Assembly: GCA_949987565.1 (NCBI GenBank)
Contig: OX465110.1
Span: 20,851,773-20,915,772, forward strand
DNA: 64,000 bases
DNA from: Luidia sarsii
Taxonomy: Eukaryota; Echinodermata; Asteroidea; Paxillosida; Luidiidae
Reading direction: 5' to 3'
The position numbers and the translations under genes were made by a program. The notes beneath the pieces are model-generated. The model was not told where the DNA came from, did no database searches, and saw nothing but the letters and a program-made list of their open reading frames with translations. Every line of letters starts with the position of its first letter. The stretch's first letter is position 1. Positions 33,565 to 59,415 of the stretch are shown piece by piece.

Positions 33565-33835
33565 TATTGCCTTTGACGAAGAGTCCTGCTAAGATTGAAA
33601 CATTGTGTCTTCTCACTCATAGAACAAGAATTTCATATTCCAGTCGGACAAGTAAGAAAGCAGTTTCAAAAAGATTGGAGGGCAGATTTTCAATCGAGTC
33701 TTTTTCAAAGGCAGAGAGGAAAGACGTTTGAAAATGATTCTGCCAGAATTGAAATGTCAGGCCCTCCTTATTTTTGGATATTTGCATTTTGGTCAATTTA
33801 GTCACTTAGCCATTTGCAACATTTTTGTCTCACCC
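33565..33835 (+). repeat. Penelope-tail/hammerhead-like repeats, two decayed copies
   Basis: AGAGTCCTGCTAAGATTGAAAC and TGCCAGAATTGAAATGTCAGG, the second followed by the tail TTGGATATTTGCATTTTGGT and CATTTGCAACATTTTTG. Confidence 0.6.
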
Positions 33836-35399
33836 AAGAAAGCCATAACTAGGAATCCCTTACAGTTGTTACAGAAAAAACTCAGAAAATCCTTTGATAA
33901 TAGGAATCCTTTTGAATCATTAGCAAGATAATCCAGGACTAGCACAATATCTTGGCTGATATCATGTCGATGAGAAATTGGGAAACGATTGAGAAATGGG
34001 CTTTTATAAATTCCATGAAACTGGAGCCTGGTGTGTAGAAGATAATATCCTGCCTTACTATGTAGATAGAGAATAAATTCGTTAGATTTACATGTATTTC
34101 TTATTTGTCAGCTGTTGGTAGTTAAGGTTTTGTAAACCTTTCTACGCTTGCTGTATATATTTGCAGCCGCATTTAAATCCTGCATCTATTTTCTTCTGCA
34201 GTGTAAAACGCCATGTATGTTGCTCACCCATATAGATATTTTCACAAGAAAAAAGAGTTATGTAGTCATAATCTTTAGATATCTTCTATCTTTTCTTTTT
34301 TTAGACAGGGCAAAACAACTCCATGAGATGTAATTATTAATCATTGTAAAGCTTCAAGTAACGTGCTCAGAAATGTGCTTTAAAGAAAACCTGTCCGCTT
34401 TTGTTGAAGAGGGTTTGAAATAATTCCAATGTTTAGTGTGTCATCAAGTGATGTCAGCAACAGTTTTATTTTTGTCTAGATGTCCCCTGATTCTGATTGA
34501 ATGAAAGTGCAATAAACATTGTCAACTTCACAAGAAGTACTCTAATAAACAAGAATTGGTTATCCCTCGGAAGATATATTTTCTTGTCTATTTTCTTCAC
34601 TTCTGCTTTGCCCGGTACATAAGTCAATATTGATTATTAGGGAGATAATTGCTCATTGCAGTCACACTAAGAAAATGGAAATACAGAAGAAGAAATACAC
34701 TATTATTTTCAGCCTAATATGAAATCAGATTATGATCAAGATAGCCTGTTAAATATTAATTATGTTCATGTTCATAAAAACGGAAAAGTAAGTAATTATT
34801 CATCTTTACTCAAGTGAGATACTTCTCTGAATAGAATGATACCAGGTTTTTTTTTTTACTTCCATTGCCATAATAATTGTAGTGATTTACAGTGGTTTTT
34901 GTAATGTGGATAAACAAAAATAACAGAGTACCGGTCGCATATTAATTGCATGTAAGTTTGGTTGGTAACCCACATTTGCTTAGCAAAGCCATTTTAGATT
35001 AAGCAGTTCAAATAATCCAACTGCATTTGGCTTTTTTTAGTGAACAGTTCCTTGAGGAATGTTGTAACCAAAGAGAGGGACAATGGTTAGCAGTGGTTAA
35101 TTGTTAGAGGTTAGATAGCAGTGGTCAGGCATGCTTCAAGCCACAAGTACCCAGCCACTAATACTAACACCAGCAGGCATTAGGAGCAGTTTGTATATGG
35201 TCTTCACACAGGAAGGAAAGCACATGAAACTCTCATGGATATAAATCAAAATCCTTGACAGAAACTGAAGAACTATGAGGTACCAGTGTTTCAAAAGCAG
35301 CCTCGTGATATGGGTAAGTTAATGTATAAATGTCAGAGTAGCAATAAGTGTGAGTTGGTTCATGAAGATAGGCCTATAACATGATGTTTGCATCGAGGA

Positions 35400-35560
35400 G
35401 AATGTAATTCATTGAGCTTTGCCCTGCTCGACGTGATCAACACAGTGGTCAGTGCTTTACCCGATGTCTTATGAAACAAAATCAGGCAGCTCGGGCGGGA
35501 TTCGAACCCACGACTCCTTTGTAGTGCAGTGAAGGTGAGTGCCAATTTGTCTAAACTGGC
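35400..35560 (-). repeat. tRNA-derived SINE family B
   Basis: Minus strand: CTGCACTACAAAGGAGTCGT, GGGTTCGAATCCCGCCCGAG (intact B-box), then the body CGGGTAAAGCACTGACCAC. Confidence 0.65.
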
Positions 35561-35816
35561 ATTTGTGAAATTCCTATTATTTAGTTTTGATGCAATTTAC
35601 CCACCCCATATGGCTAAATGATAGTGTCATTTGTCCTTTAAAGGCCAATACAACATTGGGAAGATCGGCAAACATCGATATCCACAGATTTCCTTCTAAT
35701 TTATACAGTTTGTAGATGGTCATGATAGAATCCTCATGTTGAAATCTTACGGTCTTGTATGCTGTACTTCCCTAGAAATCTTCACTCAAACATTGACAAA
35801 TTACATCCAAGTCTAG

Positions 35817-35933
35817 TCCCACTTACTGGGCCGCTAGGAGCTCCCCTTAAACGAGTTTTGAGATTGTCTGTCGCGCTAGCAGACAATCTCAAAACTCGTT
35901 TAAGGGGAGCTCCTAGCAGCCCAGTAAGTGGGA
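35817..35933. repeat. 54-bp-arm hairpin with 9-base loop
   Basis: Arms 35817-35870 and 35880-35933 are complementary with one mismatch; the loop is TCGCGCTAG. No coding capacity. It could be a foldback transposon relic or a hairpin RNA precursor. Confidence 0.9.
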
Positions 35934-36060
35934 TTATTGCAAGTCATAAACTATTTCTTACACTACAGAATGGTGCAAAAACTGTGAGTTTTTGTTTTAC
36001 CTTTTTCTCCTTTCTCATTGAATTACATTAAAAATCATATTATAGAAGCAGTGATGAATA

Positions 36061-36118
36061 ACCTTTGAGAAAGATCCTGCTAGGATCGAACATCAGGCCC
36101 ACTAAATTTTAAGAATAA
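36061..36118 (+). repeat. Penelope-tail/hammerhead-like repeat ending at AAATTTT
   Basis: CTTTGAGAAAGATCCTGCTA, GGATCGAACATCAGG (one A lost from GAAAC), ending CCCACTAAATTTT, the same end point as the Penelope palindrome arms. Confidence 0.7.
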
Positions 36119-36133
36119 ATTATGAATATTCTT

Positions 36134-36246
36134 AAAGTGATATACAAAAATGTAGCAAACTGCTTACTGACTAAAATTACCAAAATGCAAATCTTAAAAT
36201 TTAGTGGGCCTGACGTTTCGATCCTAGCAGGACCTTTCTCAGAGTG
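36134..36246 (-). mobile_element. Short Penelope-tail insertion with 13-bp target-site duplication
   Basis: 113 bp comprising the tail (AAGTGATATACAAAAATGTA...) and the hammerhead-like core (GACGTTTCGATCCTAGCAGG), flanked by TATGAATATTCTT at 36121-36133 and 36247-36259. Confidence 0.8.
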
Positions 36247-36667
36247 TATGAATATTCTTGTAAGAGTGCTGGTATAAGGAGGTCATGTGAGGTCATTGGA
36301 TTCAATTCCTACTCATTTCCAGTCAACCTTCTCGTTGATGTTAAAGGATATTGATAACAAATTATAAACAACGACTCTTAAAAAATCAAATCAAATCTTG
36401 TGTATGTATGTATTTCTATCATTTTTGTTTATTATGTACATTCTGGCAATTAATAAATAACCAAGACAGTAAATACTGCATCAAACATGTGGTCATAAAT
36501 ATTTTGGAAAACTGTTAGGATACAACAACAGTGTTTTAAAACTGAATGACGAGGTTGAGAATTAATTTCTTAGATTAAAAAGGTATAAACCCCTTCACTG
36601 CCAACAATGCATGAGAACCTTTTGGGATTGCAATTTTCTGTGATTGTTTTGCCAATTTCAACTTGTG

Positions 36668-37020
36668 AAATATTTCCATAATGACACATTTTAATCCTTT
36701 GCACCGAACCTCTGAATTCAGAGTACCAGTGATGTTCCTAAGAACCGGGCCCTCCGAATCCGGGCACCACTATTGTCCACATTTTAAACAAAAACTCTTT
36801 TCAGCCTGCCTCAAAACAATATGTAGCATGACAAAAGCCACACAGACATCCAATTGTGCCAGGTTTGACTCGCTTGTACACATTGTGTACTATAACTAAT
36901 CTATTATATAGGTATGTATTTATTGTTCCCGATTGAGAGTTTTGAAAATGGCGCATTATCTAAAAAACCTGTGTGGGGGTTACGGGCATTGAAAAGTGGC
37001 TCAGTGTTAAGTGGCTATTA
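36668..37020. repeat. Interspersed repeat (family E), copy without Penelope insert
   Basis: Shares ACAATATGTAGCATGACAAA, GCCAGGTTTGACTCGCTTGT and GAGTTTTGAAAATGGC blocks with 54515-54850. Here the middle reads CTTTTCAGCCTGCCTC with no insert. Confidence 0.65.
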
Positions 37021-38316
37021 CCAGTATACCAGTTTAGAAAATGTGAAAATGAAGCCAGTTTTCACAATGGAAACGCTCTATCTCCATTCTGAAAAGAAAG
37101 ATGTAACCATTTCCCTGTCACTTTTAACCAGAATTATCATTATTTATATCATTTCATTTCGTCAATTCTTTCATCATTAAAAATACGAAATACACACAGT
37201 TCTAATAAACCAATAAAATGCACAAGAAATGTTTTTAAACATTTATACAAATTTTGAATATTAAATTAATTGTTTTTTATCTGACCTCTGACATTAACCC
37301 TACAGATTGCTTGTTGCTAGGGCAACTCTTTCTAGCTAGTTTTAATTTACTGGCAGGTACAGGACAAAAAGGTTGAAAACTTTATCTTTGCACCACTTAA
37401 CTGTGGAATGAAACCCAAGTATTTTCAGTATTGCAAAGAATTTGTTTAATTTGCAATTGATATTTATTGAATTGCATATTTAGGACAGAATAGTTGGCTT
37501 ATCCTTAACTTGTCTAAGCTAGCCAGCCAGGTCAACAACCTTCAAGTGCATCGCTTTTGCTGACCCAGAAATTTAAGCGATAAATTGAAATTGGGGTACC
37601 TTATGGTTAACTGAGGGTAGACATTTTTTTTTTCGATGGAAAATTATGTGCATGGCGAGCTATACTCATGGGAATCGATGAAAATAAAAACCCTTGTGAA
37701 AATGAGTCAATGATGTTATAAGAATGACGATGTCATTGGTCCAATTAAATAGCTATAGCGCCCTTGCCTGTCAGTCATGAGTCAGTTGGATGCTACGGCG
37801 CCCTCGCTTGTCAGTCATAAGTCAGCTGGGAAGCCTAAGGCTGGTTGTGGCTCACAGATGGTTAGTGATGCTATGTGGTTATTTGGCATGACCTTGAGAA
37901 AAGTTGGACAGAAAGAGAGAAAGATTTAAACAAAACAAAAGTATGGAAAAGACACTGATTAGTTGGGTGTCTACAGTTTGAACTGATCACTGATTTGTGA
38001 TGAAGTCATTGCAAGTTTTGATCAACCAGAGCTACAACTACATGTACAGTATGATACGTTATCAATTATGGTGAATTGTTGGGCCTTGTGAAATCATCCC
38101 AAAATATATAATGAGAGTCTTTCCGGTTTTCCTTCTTCCCTTAGAAGGATGGAGTAGCAGTCACAATGGAATGAACCATTAAATTCTGCTTGTTCACAAA
38201 TCACATTGCAATGACTTTTGATAATCATCAAGACATTTGACCTGGATCTATTGATAGAATTTCATCAAACCACTTAACTTAGTCTTGACAATCCCCTTCC
38301 TTTCCCACTGATATCA

Positions 38317-52563
<14,247 letters not shown>

Positions 52564-54514
52564 CAAGGGTTATCGGATACATCTCAGGAAGTGACTGGTA
52601 AGGAGACTAAGAAAGATTGTGAACCACACGACTCGGAGATAAGCAATGGAGCATTTGTTTGCGAGCCTGGTAAAGAGTCTATAGGTCAAAGGTTAAATGA
52701 TGCCAATCTTACTGGAGGAACAGCAGCTGAACAAACATACACCGACTCCAGGTGATGTGATGTGTGCAGTGTATTCAGGGATTGAAACGTTCAAGACTGA
52801 AGACTTGATTTCATTTTATATTCTATTGGTCGGTCATCAAAATGTGGATAATTATCTATGGAGTATGGACCGGGTCTTGTACCAAAGATAAGCTACATGT
52901 ATACTGCAGCGTCACGTCAAGGGATCTGACTATGGCCGGTCTTTCAAGTTCTATTCAGTAACATTCTACTGGATGTTAAGTGTGTGTGACTGTGAGCTAC
53001 TATCTACTGTCATATTGGATGATGTGATGGCAATGACATTGCAAGAAGCTCATTAGTGCAAGATGTTAAACTAGCTCGTGTTGCACTGGTTACCATCAGC
53101 ATACCATTCACTTCAAATGTGGCAGGGAACCAGTGAAGTATGGATACTGCGGTCAGCAACTCCACATGGTTGCATTGGATGGTTGCACTAGATAGCATTG
53201 TGCACAGTGTGTGAGGATGACAGGTGATCAACCATCAGTGGTTATAGACCTTCATTGAACTTCATTCATATCGTTTGCACTAACAAGACCTCGTTCCCTT
53301 GATGGTTGAAGCCATATTATAAAGAATAATTATATTTTATAAAATAAAATCCAAGTTACAATGGCATCTTTCATTACTCTTAGCGTGATAACATCATTCT
53401 TTTATTTTCTATCAATTTGTACAATCCATTGGAATTCTGAGACATTCTGCAATCAGCAGGAAAGACAAACTGCCATCCTGTTTACAATTGGCTCCGCACC
53501 TCATGCCTTTTCATAATTAACCCTGAATATTCATTAGTCCATTGCTTGATTGGAAATCATCCAATTAGATCACTTATGGATCATCTCATGGACCTCATGA
53601 GACTGCTTTTTTGCTTCACTTATCAGACAAAAACCTGCTGGCTTCACAATGCAACCTTCACACACAGTTTCTTTCCAACAATAATTTTATTTAATTTGTC
53701 ATACGTTATAACGAAAGCAAAATTCATGAAAAGGTCTATGTTACTATTGAGTCTAGCTCCCAGACTACCCAACTAGTATAATGCAATGTTATGTTATATG
53801 GCACCAGACCAGCCATCTTGTTGCCATGCCCGTAACCATGGCCATGTTACCATAATCAAAATAAAGCAGTAGTTATGTCACACTGGGACATAAAATATCA
53901 TTATAAAGTTGTAAAATCTACAGAAAGAAAAGACTGGCACAATGTCTTTCGATGGAATGGTGGCATTCAAGGTATGATGATCCCAAGGGGGCAAGAAAAG
54001 GGAAATCTCATTCTACTCCTACTACCTTGGCTCCTACCGCCAATCTTTACTGGAATACAGATTCTTTCACATATTTGTCAATCTGCCGGCAACGTATCAG
54101 TGCGTTGTGTCACATCTAAAACTGGTCCCTCAGAATCTTAGAAGCCGTATAGTATTTGGACTAGCTGAAACTATGACCTGCACAAATGTATTTCAATGAG
54201 GGTTTGCCCATCACTATACATGTGTGTAGTTTAGTTAGCATGGTATGCTCGGTGCTTTGCACGATTGCCTGCCATAGGAAGCATGAATAGAATCTGGTTA
54301 CCATGGAAACTGTCAGGCAAAGAACTGACCCTTCAGATCTTGCAATGAAACAGGAATAATGGAAATATTCTGACGAAAAAATTGTATTTGTGATAGAAAA
54401 GACTAAAGAAGACTAAAAGATATCTGATACTGGCACTCATAAATCTTCTGAATTCCAGTCAATCTACATCACCAATAACCCAGCAATGCCTCCAGTTATT
54501 CTTCAACCACTTTG

Positions 54515-54850
54515 TGCAAGGACCTTTGAAATAGGAGCACCAATGGTGGCACTATACGCCAGGCCCTTCAAATCCAAGCACCGCTATTGTCCAACTTTAC
54601 GCCTCTTTTCAGCCTAAAATTTAGTGGGCCTGACGTTTCGATCCTACCAGGACCTTTCTCAAAGGCCTACCATAAAACAATATGTAGCGTAACAAAAGCC
54701 ACACAGATGTCAGACTGTGCCAGGTTTGACTCGCTTGTAAACATAGTGTACTCTTATTGATTTATTTTACAGATACCAATTGTTTGGGGAGTTTTGAAAA
54801 TGGCCAATTATTTTTTTAAAGCCTTGTGGCAGTTGTGGGCATCTGGTGCA
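54515..54850. repeat. Interspersed repeat (family E), copy carrying a Penelope insert
   Basis: Same blocks as 36668-37020 (ACAATATGTAGCGTAACAAA, GTGCCAGGTTTGACTCGCTT), interrupted at 54616-54664. Confidence 0.65.
54616..54664 (-). mobile_element. 49-bp Penelope-tail/hammerhead-like insertion with identifiable empty site
   Basis: AAAATTTAGTGGGCCTGACG through CTTTCTCAAAG sits between CAGCCT and GCCTACC. The related copy reads CAGCCTGCCTC (about 36804-36814) with nothing between. Confidence 0.8.
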
Positions 54851-56189
54851 CCGGTGACTATTACTGTACAGAAAATGCAAGAAAGTAAACAGTTAACATA
54901 ATTTTATGTGTTGTACTACAATGTGCAACAGTTTAAATTACATCTTCAAAAATATACCGTATGAATCAAGATGCGCAGAATATTCCTCACAGTTGTGAAG
55001 TGATGTTACAAAGTGGAGATTCCTTGTATTGGGGAAATACCATTTGTGCCATAGAACGCATGCAGTTGCATTCATTGGTCAGACTTTCAAAAGAAAACTC
55101 CCAAGGCAAAAGAAAAGATTTAAGAATATCTCATTACAAGTCAGGGATGAAGGAGCAAGATGGCGATATCTTGTGAGCTCCTTATTTATATTTACATCTT
55201 TAAGGTGTAATAATTTATGCTTGCAATATTTCCTTAAAATATTGCAGTCTTTAAGAATGACTTTTGACACACTATTGTACACATAAGTAAAATGACAGAA
55301 CCATGTATAGGTACAAGTACATGTACACATGGACTAGAACACTAACATTTGCATTACTTGCGAGCAAATTAACCAATTAGCAATATACAGTGAATATTAA
55401 TATTATATTTAATTGCAGCTTCCATGACAATGCTGCATATGAAGCTCATTTGATGACAACACAGATGCATTGTTCCCGCATTTATGTAATAAAATATATT
55501 CACAGAATTGCATTGTTTCTGTGGTCAGTAAACCAAAGTACGAGTCAACATTCTCCAAGTAGCTCCTTCACTTATCCAAGTGACAGAATGTTCACAGACT
55601 TTCTTCTCAACCTCTCATGCATTACTTGTGAATGGACCAATACCAATGTACTGCCAATGGGCCGGTACAAATAAATCATGCTCGTACATCACATTGCATT
55701 TAGTGAACAATGTCCCAATACACTTCATCCTTGTACCTTACATTTGCCACTAGCCATTCTGAATACCATCTCAACTCCTTGTGGAGTTTTCAAGATTTCA
55801 TCTAAGAAAGTGTGAAGACTTTGTAACTTGTGGATTAGTGAGAAGACAACTTAAGTAATGTCCTTTCGAAACTCATTTTTTCGTTTACTCATCTTCACAT
55901 GGAATTACACCCTTGGATGATCAGACCATTTCATCTTTAAATGCAAATTTTCAATTTGTTAGAAAATTATTCAATCACCAAAATCTAATTTCTTATCTCT
56001 TTATAATAAATAGAATCACGCATTTCATCTACGTTGCACTATTTTATTTTAAACTATTAAATGTGCATTTTAGTATAAATTATGTTGACAACTACCCTTG
56101 TAACTTTTCAAACCCTCATTTAACCCTTATCAGAAGTTTGTAAGATGCAATATATATTCATAGTTGGCAATAAAAAAATGGCAATAATA

Positions 56190-56410
56190 ACCTTTCCTGT
56201 ACCAGGACTTGAACTTGAGACCTCTGGTTTTGCATACCAGTGCTCTTACCATCTGAGCTATCCAGCCTTTAGATGGAGGCCTTCCCAAATAGTCAACTAG
56301 TCTTTGCCGGGGTGGGGGCGCCAGTCAGAAGCATTCAACCATCTCCAGGGATCACACCCCTGCTTTCATTTGGAAAGAAAAAATGTTGTCAACCTGGCTA
56401 CAACACTCCA
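56190..56410 (-). repeat. tRNA-derived SINE family A, longest copy
   Basis: Minus strand: GGCTGGATAGCTCAGATGGT, AAGAGCACTGG (A box), CAAGTTCAAGTCCTGGTAC (B box), with the body GGATCACACCCCTGCTTTCA on its other side. The best-preserved head of the family. Confidence 0.75.
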
Positions 56411-56849
56411 GGGTATCATACTGAGTGGATGCAGCTTTTTCAATTTTAATCAGAAATGACTTTTACATTTCAATGTGTTCTGTGGAATGTATGTACATGT
56501 GTACAATGCACTCAGTAGAACACAAATGGTGATTTGCAGTTTGATCTAAACAATGTGATTTGATCTAACTAATTTGATTTGATTAGCTTGAAAAACTGTC
56601 AAAAGCAATCAGATTTTACAAGGACGGAGAAATACACAAACCGCCGTCATAAAATCTACTAGAAAATGAGCATAGACAAGGTGTTGTTTTAGATAGGGGA
56701 GCCAAAATGAAAAGAAACACGGCGGTAAGATGCTTCAAGATTGATCATTAATCAGGTCTTCAGCAGTTAGGCTTTCCAACCAATAAGAGTAATAGATGTG
56801 GACAATGAATTCCCACCAATGCTAAGGGTTACAAAGGATTGCAAAAAAT

Positions 56850-56866
56850 ATATATATATACATAAG
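56850..56866. repeat. AT dinucleotide run
   Basis: Short TATATATATATA tract. Confidence 0.7.
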
Positions 56867-57865
56867 AAAACAGGTTTCAGGCCCAAAAAAAAATAATCCC
56901 AAACCAATTCTTAAAAGTAATATGAAAATAGAAAACTTTGCAAACCAACACACTAAAACGACCTAAAATAGAGGAAGTTTCTTTACAATCCTAGCAGGAA
57001 CTTTCTCAACAGGCTTTTCCCTGCATATCTAACTGTGAGGCAGCCCACCTCACACATTTGGTGGACCACCTCAGAGGTTTGTCTCCAAAACTCACCACCT
57101 CAGCGGTCAAAATGTAGACAAATACCATAGCACCTTCTCAAATGCAAAGGGCTGTGTATGGTAATGGTATATCTAATGTCTCCTTGCACATTACTCTATG
57201 ATTCTACATAGACATGCACATATTACAGTGCTTTAGACTCATTCTCTATCCAATCTGTGACCCATGGAGCTTCAACATAGCACATCCACAAAATACCACA
57301 ACTCATCCACAATATACCAACACTCATCTGCTGAGCAAATTACAGTATCGGTATCTCAGACTCACTGAATTCCATGAGAAATTGTGTTTCTCAATATCTT
57401 CCATGTCTTGTATGTCCCACTTTGAGAAGAGGATAAGACCCTTTTATTTTATTACAACGGTTTTCAAGGTTCCACCCTAATGCCCAAAATACTCTCAAAA
57501 TAAATATCATAATAATATAAAGGAAAATGGAATATAAAACAAATGGATACTTTGAACTGTAAAACTATAAATGAAAATACTGGTAATACTTGCTAATTGC
57601 GGCTTGACTCCTAGCGACGACAGAATTGCTTTGAATAAAAAATAAAATCTATAGCTGCCACAGTCTAACCCAACTTGGACTGAACAAAAAAACTCTAGAA
57701 ATTAAATTACAGCTAGTTTAAGTAGACCTCGTGTGTGCTTGGAAGAACAGAAAAAAACATTGAAGCAAAAAACATCATGCAGCTAAAAAATAAAACAAAG
57801 TTTTCAACAAGACAACAAATATTTGGCAGAATATTTTTTTAGAAAGGTTTTGAAGGTAATCATAC

Positions 57866-57906
57866 ATGCTTTTAATTAATTAAAATTAATTAATTAATTA
57901 AAATTA
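57866..57906. repeat. TTAA-rich simple repeat
   Basis: AATTAATTAA units in imperfect tandem and inverted order. Confidence 0.75.
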
Positions 57907-58364
57907 CTTCATCTGACTACTGCTGCTTGTAATTACTATACGAAGTTACGATGGCTTTCACGACACAATCTGACATTCACTGGATTGCAAGGCACTTTAT
58001 ATCGCATCATTTTGGTATTTTTTAATTAATTTAGTCAGCATGCCTAAGCTTGCATAAACAGAGTTCAAATATTGTAAAGCCCTGTAAGAAATTGACACTG
58101 GACCAATCAAGGCAATGGGTTTTGGACAATTTTAAAATCAATTTCTCAAATTGCTTTAACTGACCAACTTCGCCATATGCAGAAGTTCTCAAACCACTTT
58201 GATTCTGTTAAGAATAGTTTGCAATGTACTGTCCAAAGCATCGCAGTTGTGCGCATGTGCTTTGGAAACTTTGAATTTCCTGGATTTTAGTTTGAAAATA
58301 GTAGGAAACTACACAGTTAAGTCTCTGACATTATTCTCACATTTTGAAAACTGGCAAAGAAATC

Positions 58365-58570
58365 TTTGACTGGACCAGGACTTGATAAACCTGAGACTTT
58401 GTTTTGTGTACCATCGCTCTAATGATCTGAGCTATCCAGCCCTTAGATGGTGACCTTCCCAAATAGTCAACTAATCACTAGGGCGTGAGTCTCAAGCATT
58501 TAACCATTAACTGCCGTATACGGTAGCTCCAAGGATCACACACCAGTTTCCATTCAGATGCAAACAACAA
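58365..58570 (-). repeat. tRNA-derived SINE family A
   Basis: Minus strand: GGCTGGATAGCTCAGATCAT (A box), then TCAAGTCCTGGTCCAGTC. The body continues with CATTAACTGCCGTATAC and GGATCACACACCAG. Confidence 0.7.
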
Positions 58571-59415
58571 ATATTTGGATAGTTCCCTGTGGTTGCTCCT
58601 TTGACCCTAACCCAACCTAAACCTTCAACGCACCAAGACCATCTTTGATTTCTACAGTGTTGGACTAATCACTGTACACCGGTACATGAAGCCAAACACA
58701 AACCAACAAGTCCTAGGATCCTGTTTTTTAACCGTGTCTTAAATTTAGAGCAAGCATGGGTAAAAGTGAATCAGATATCACAAGATTACCATAAACACAA
58801 AACACCCTGTACATATACGCAGGAAATGGAAAGACAGTGTGAGGTGTAGGGAGGGATGCTTGTTATTGGCAAGAGAAAATTCAGCTACCCATATCCTCTC
58901 AAAAGTATGTGGCAATTTCTGTTGCCACGGAAACTATTTCACCGAGGAAGGATTGATACGAAAGTTCCACATTCAATATTTAGTCATCCTTCACGATGAC
59001 GACCTTCAGAAGATTGCACAAAAGATAAAAGCAAAGACAACTTCACATCAACTACTGTACATGTATTTAAAGAAAATGTGGGTGAATTTGAAGCTGCATA
59101 AAGATATTCAGAAACAAACTTATCACTCTCTAAAGCTTACTGACAAATTGATATCTTTGTATGAGAGTCATTTCATGGTAAGATCAATGTTACATCAGAG
59201 GAAACGTAAACAAAAACAAAACAAGATGATATACATTTTACATGTATTGCTGACAAAAGCAATGTTGAACCTTGACCCTTTTCCAAGATGGTCATTCACC
59301 TACAAACAATTTGACACAAATCTCAGTCCTTTTCCATTGATTGGCAACTGTGCAACCTGTATTTATTCAAAACCTTCCATCCTCACGTTGAAACCGGAGC
59401 CAAGCCCTCCTCATG

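Larger units (their letters stand above)
52564..59415. other. DUS2-LPCAT intergenic interval, no gene seen
   Basis: The first kilobase is probable DUS2 3' UTR with AATAAA at 53343. The rest is AT-rich with repeats. An open frame of about 220 codons at 58839-59504 has no domain signature and runs antisense into the LPCAT last exon. Confidence 0.45.
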
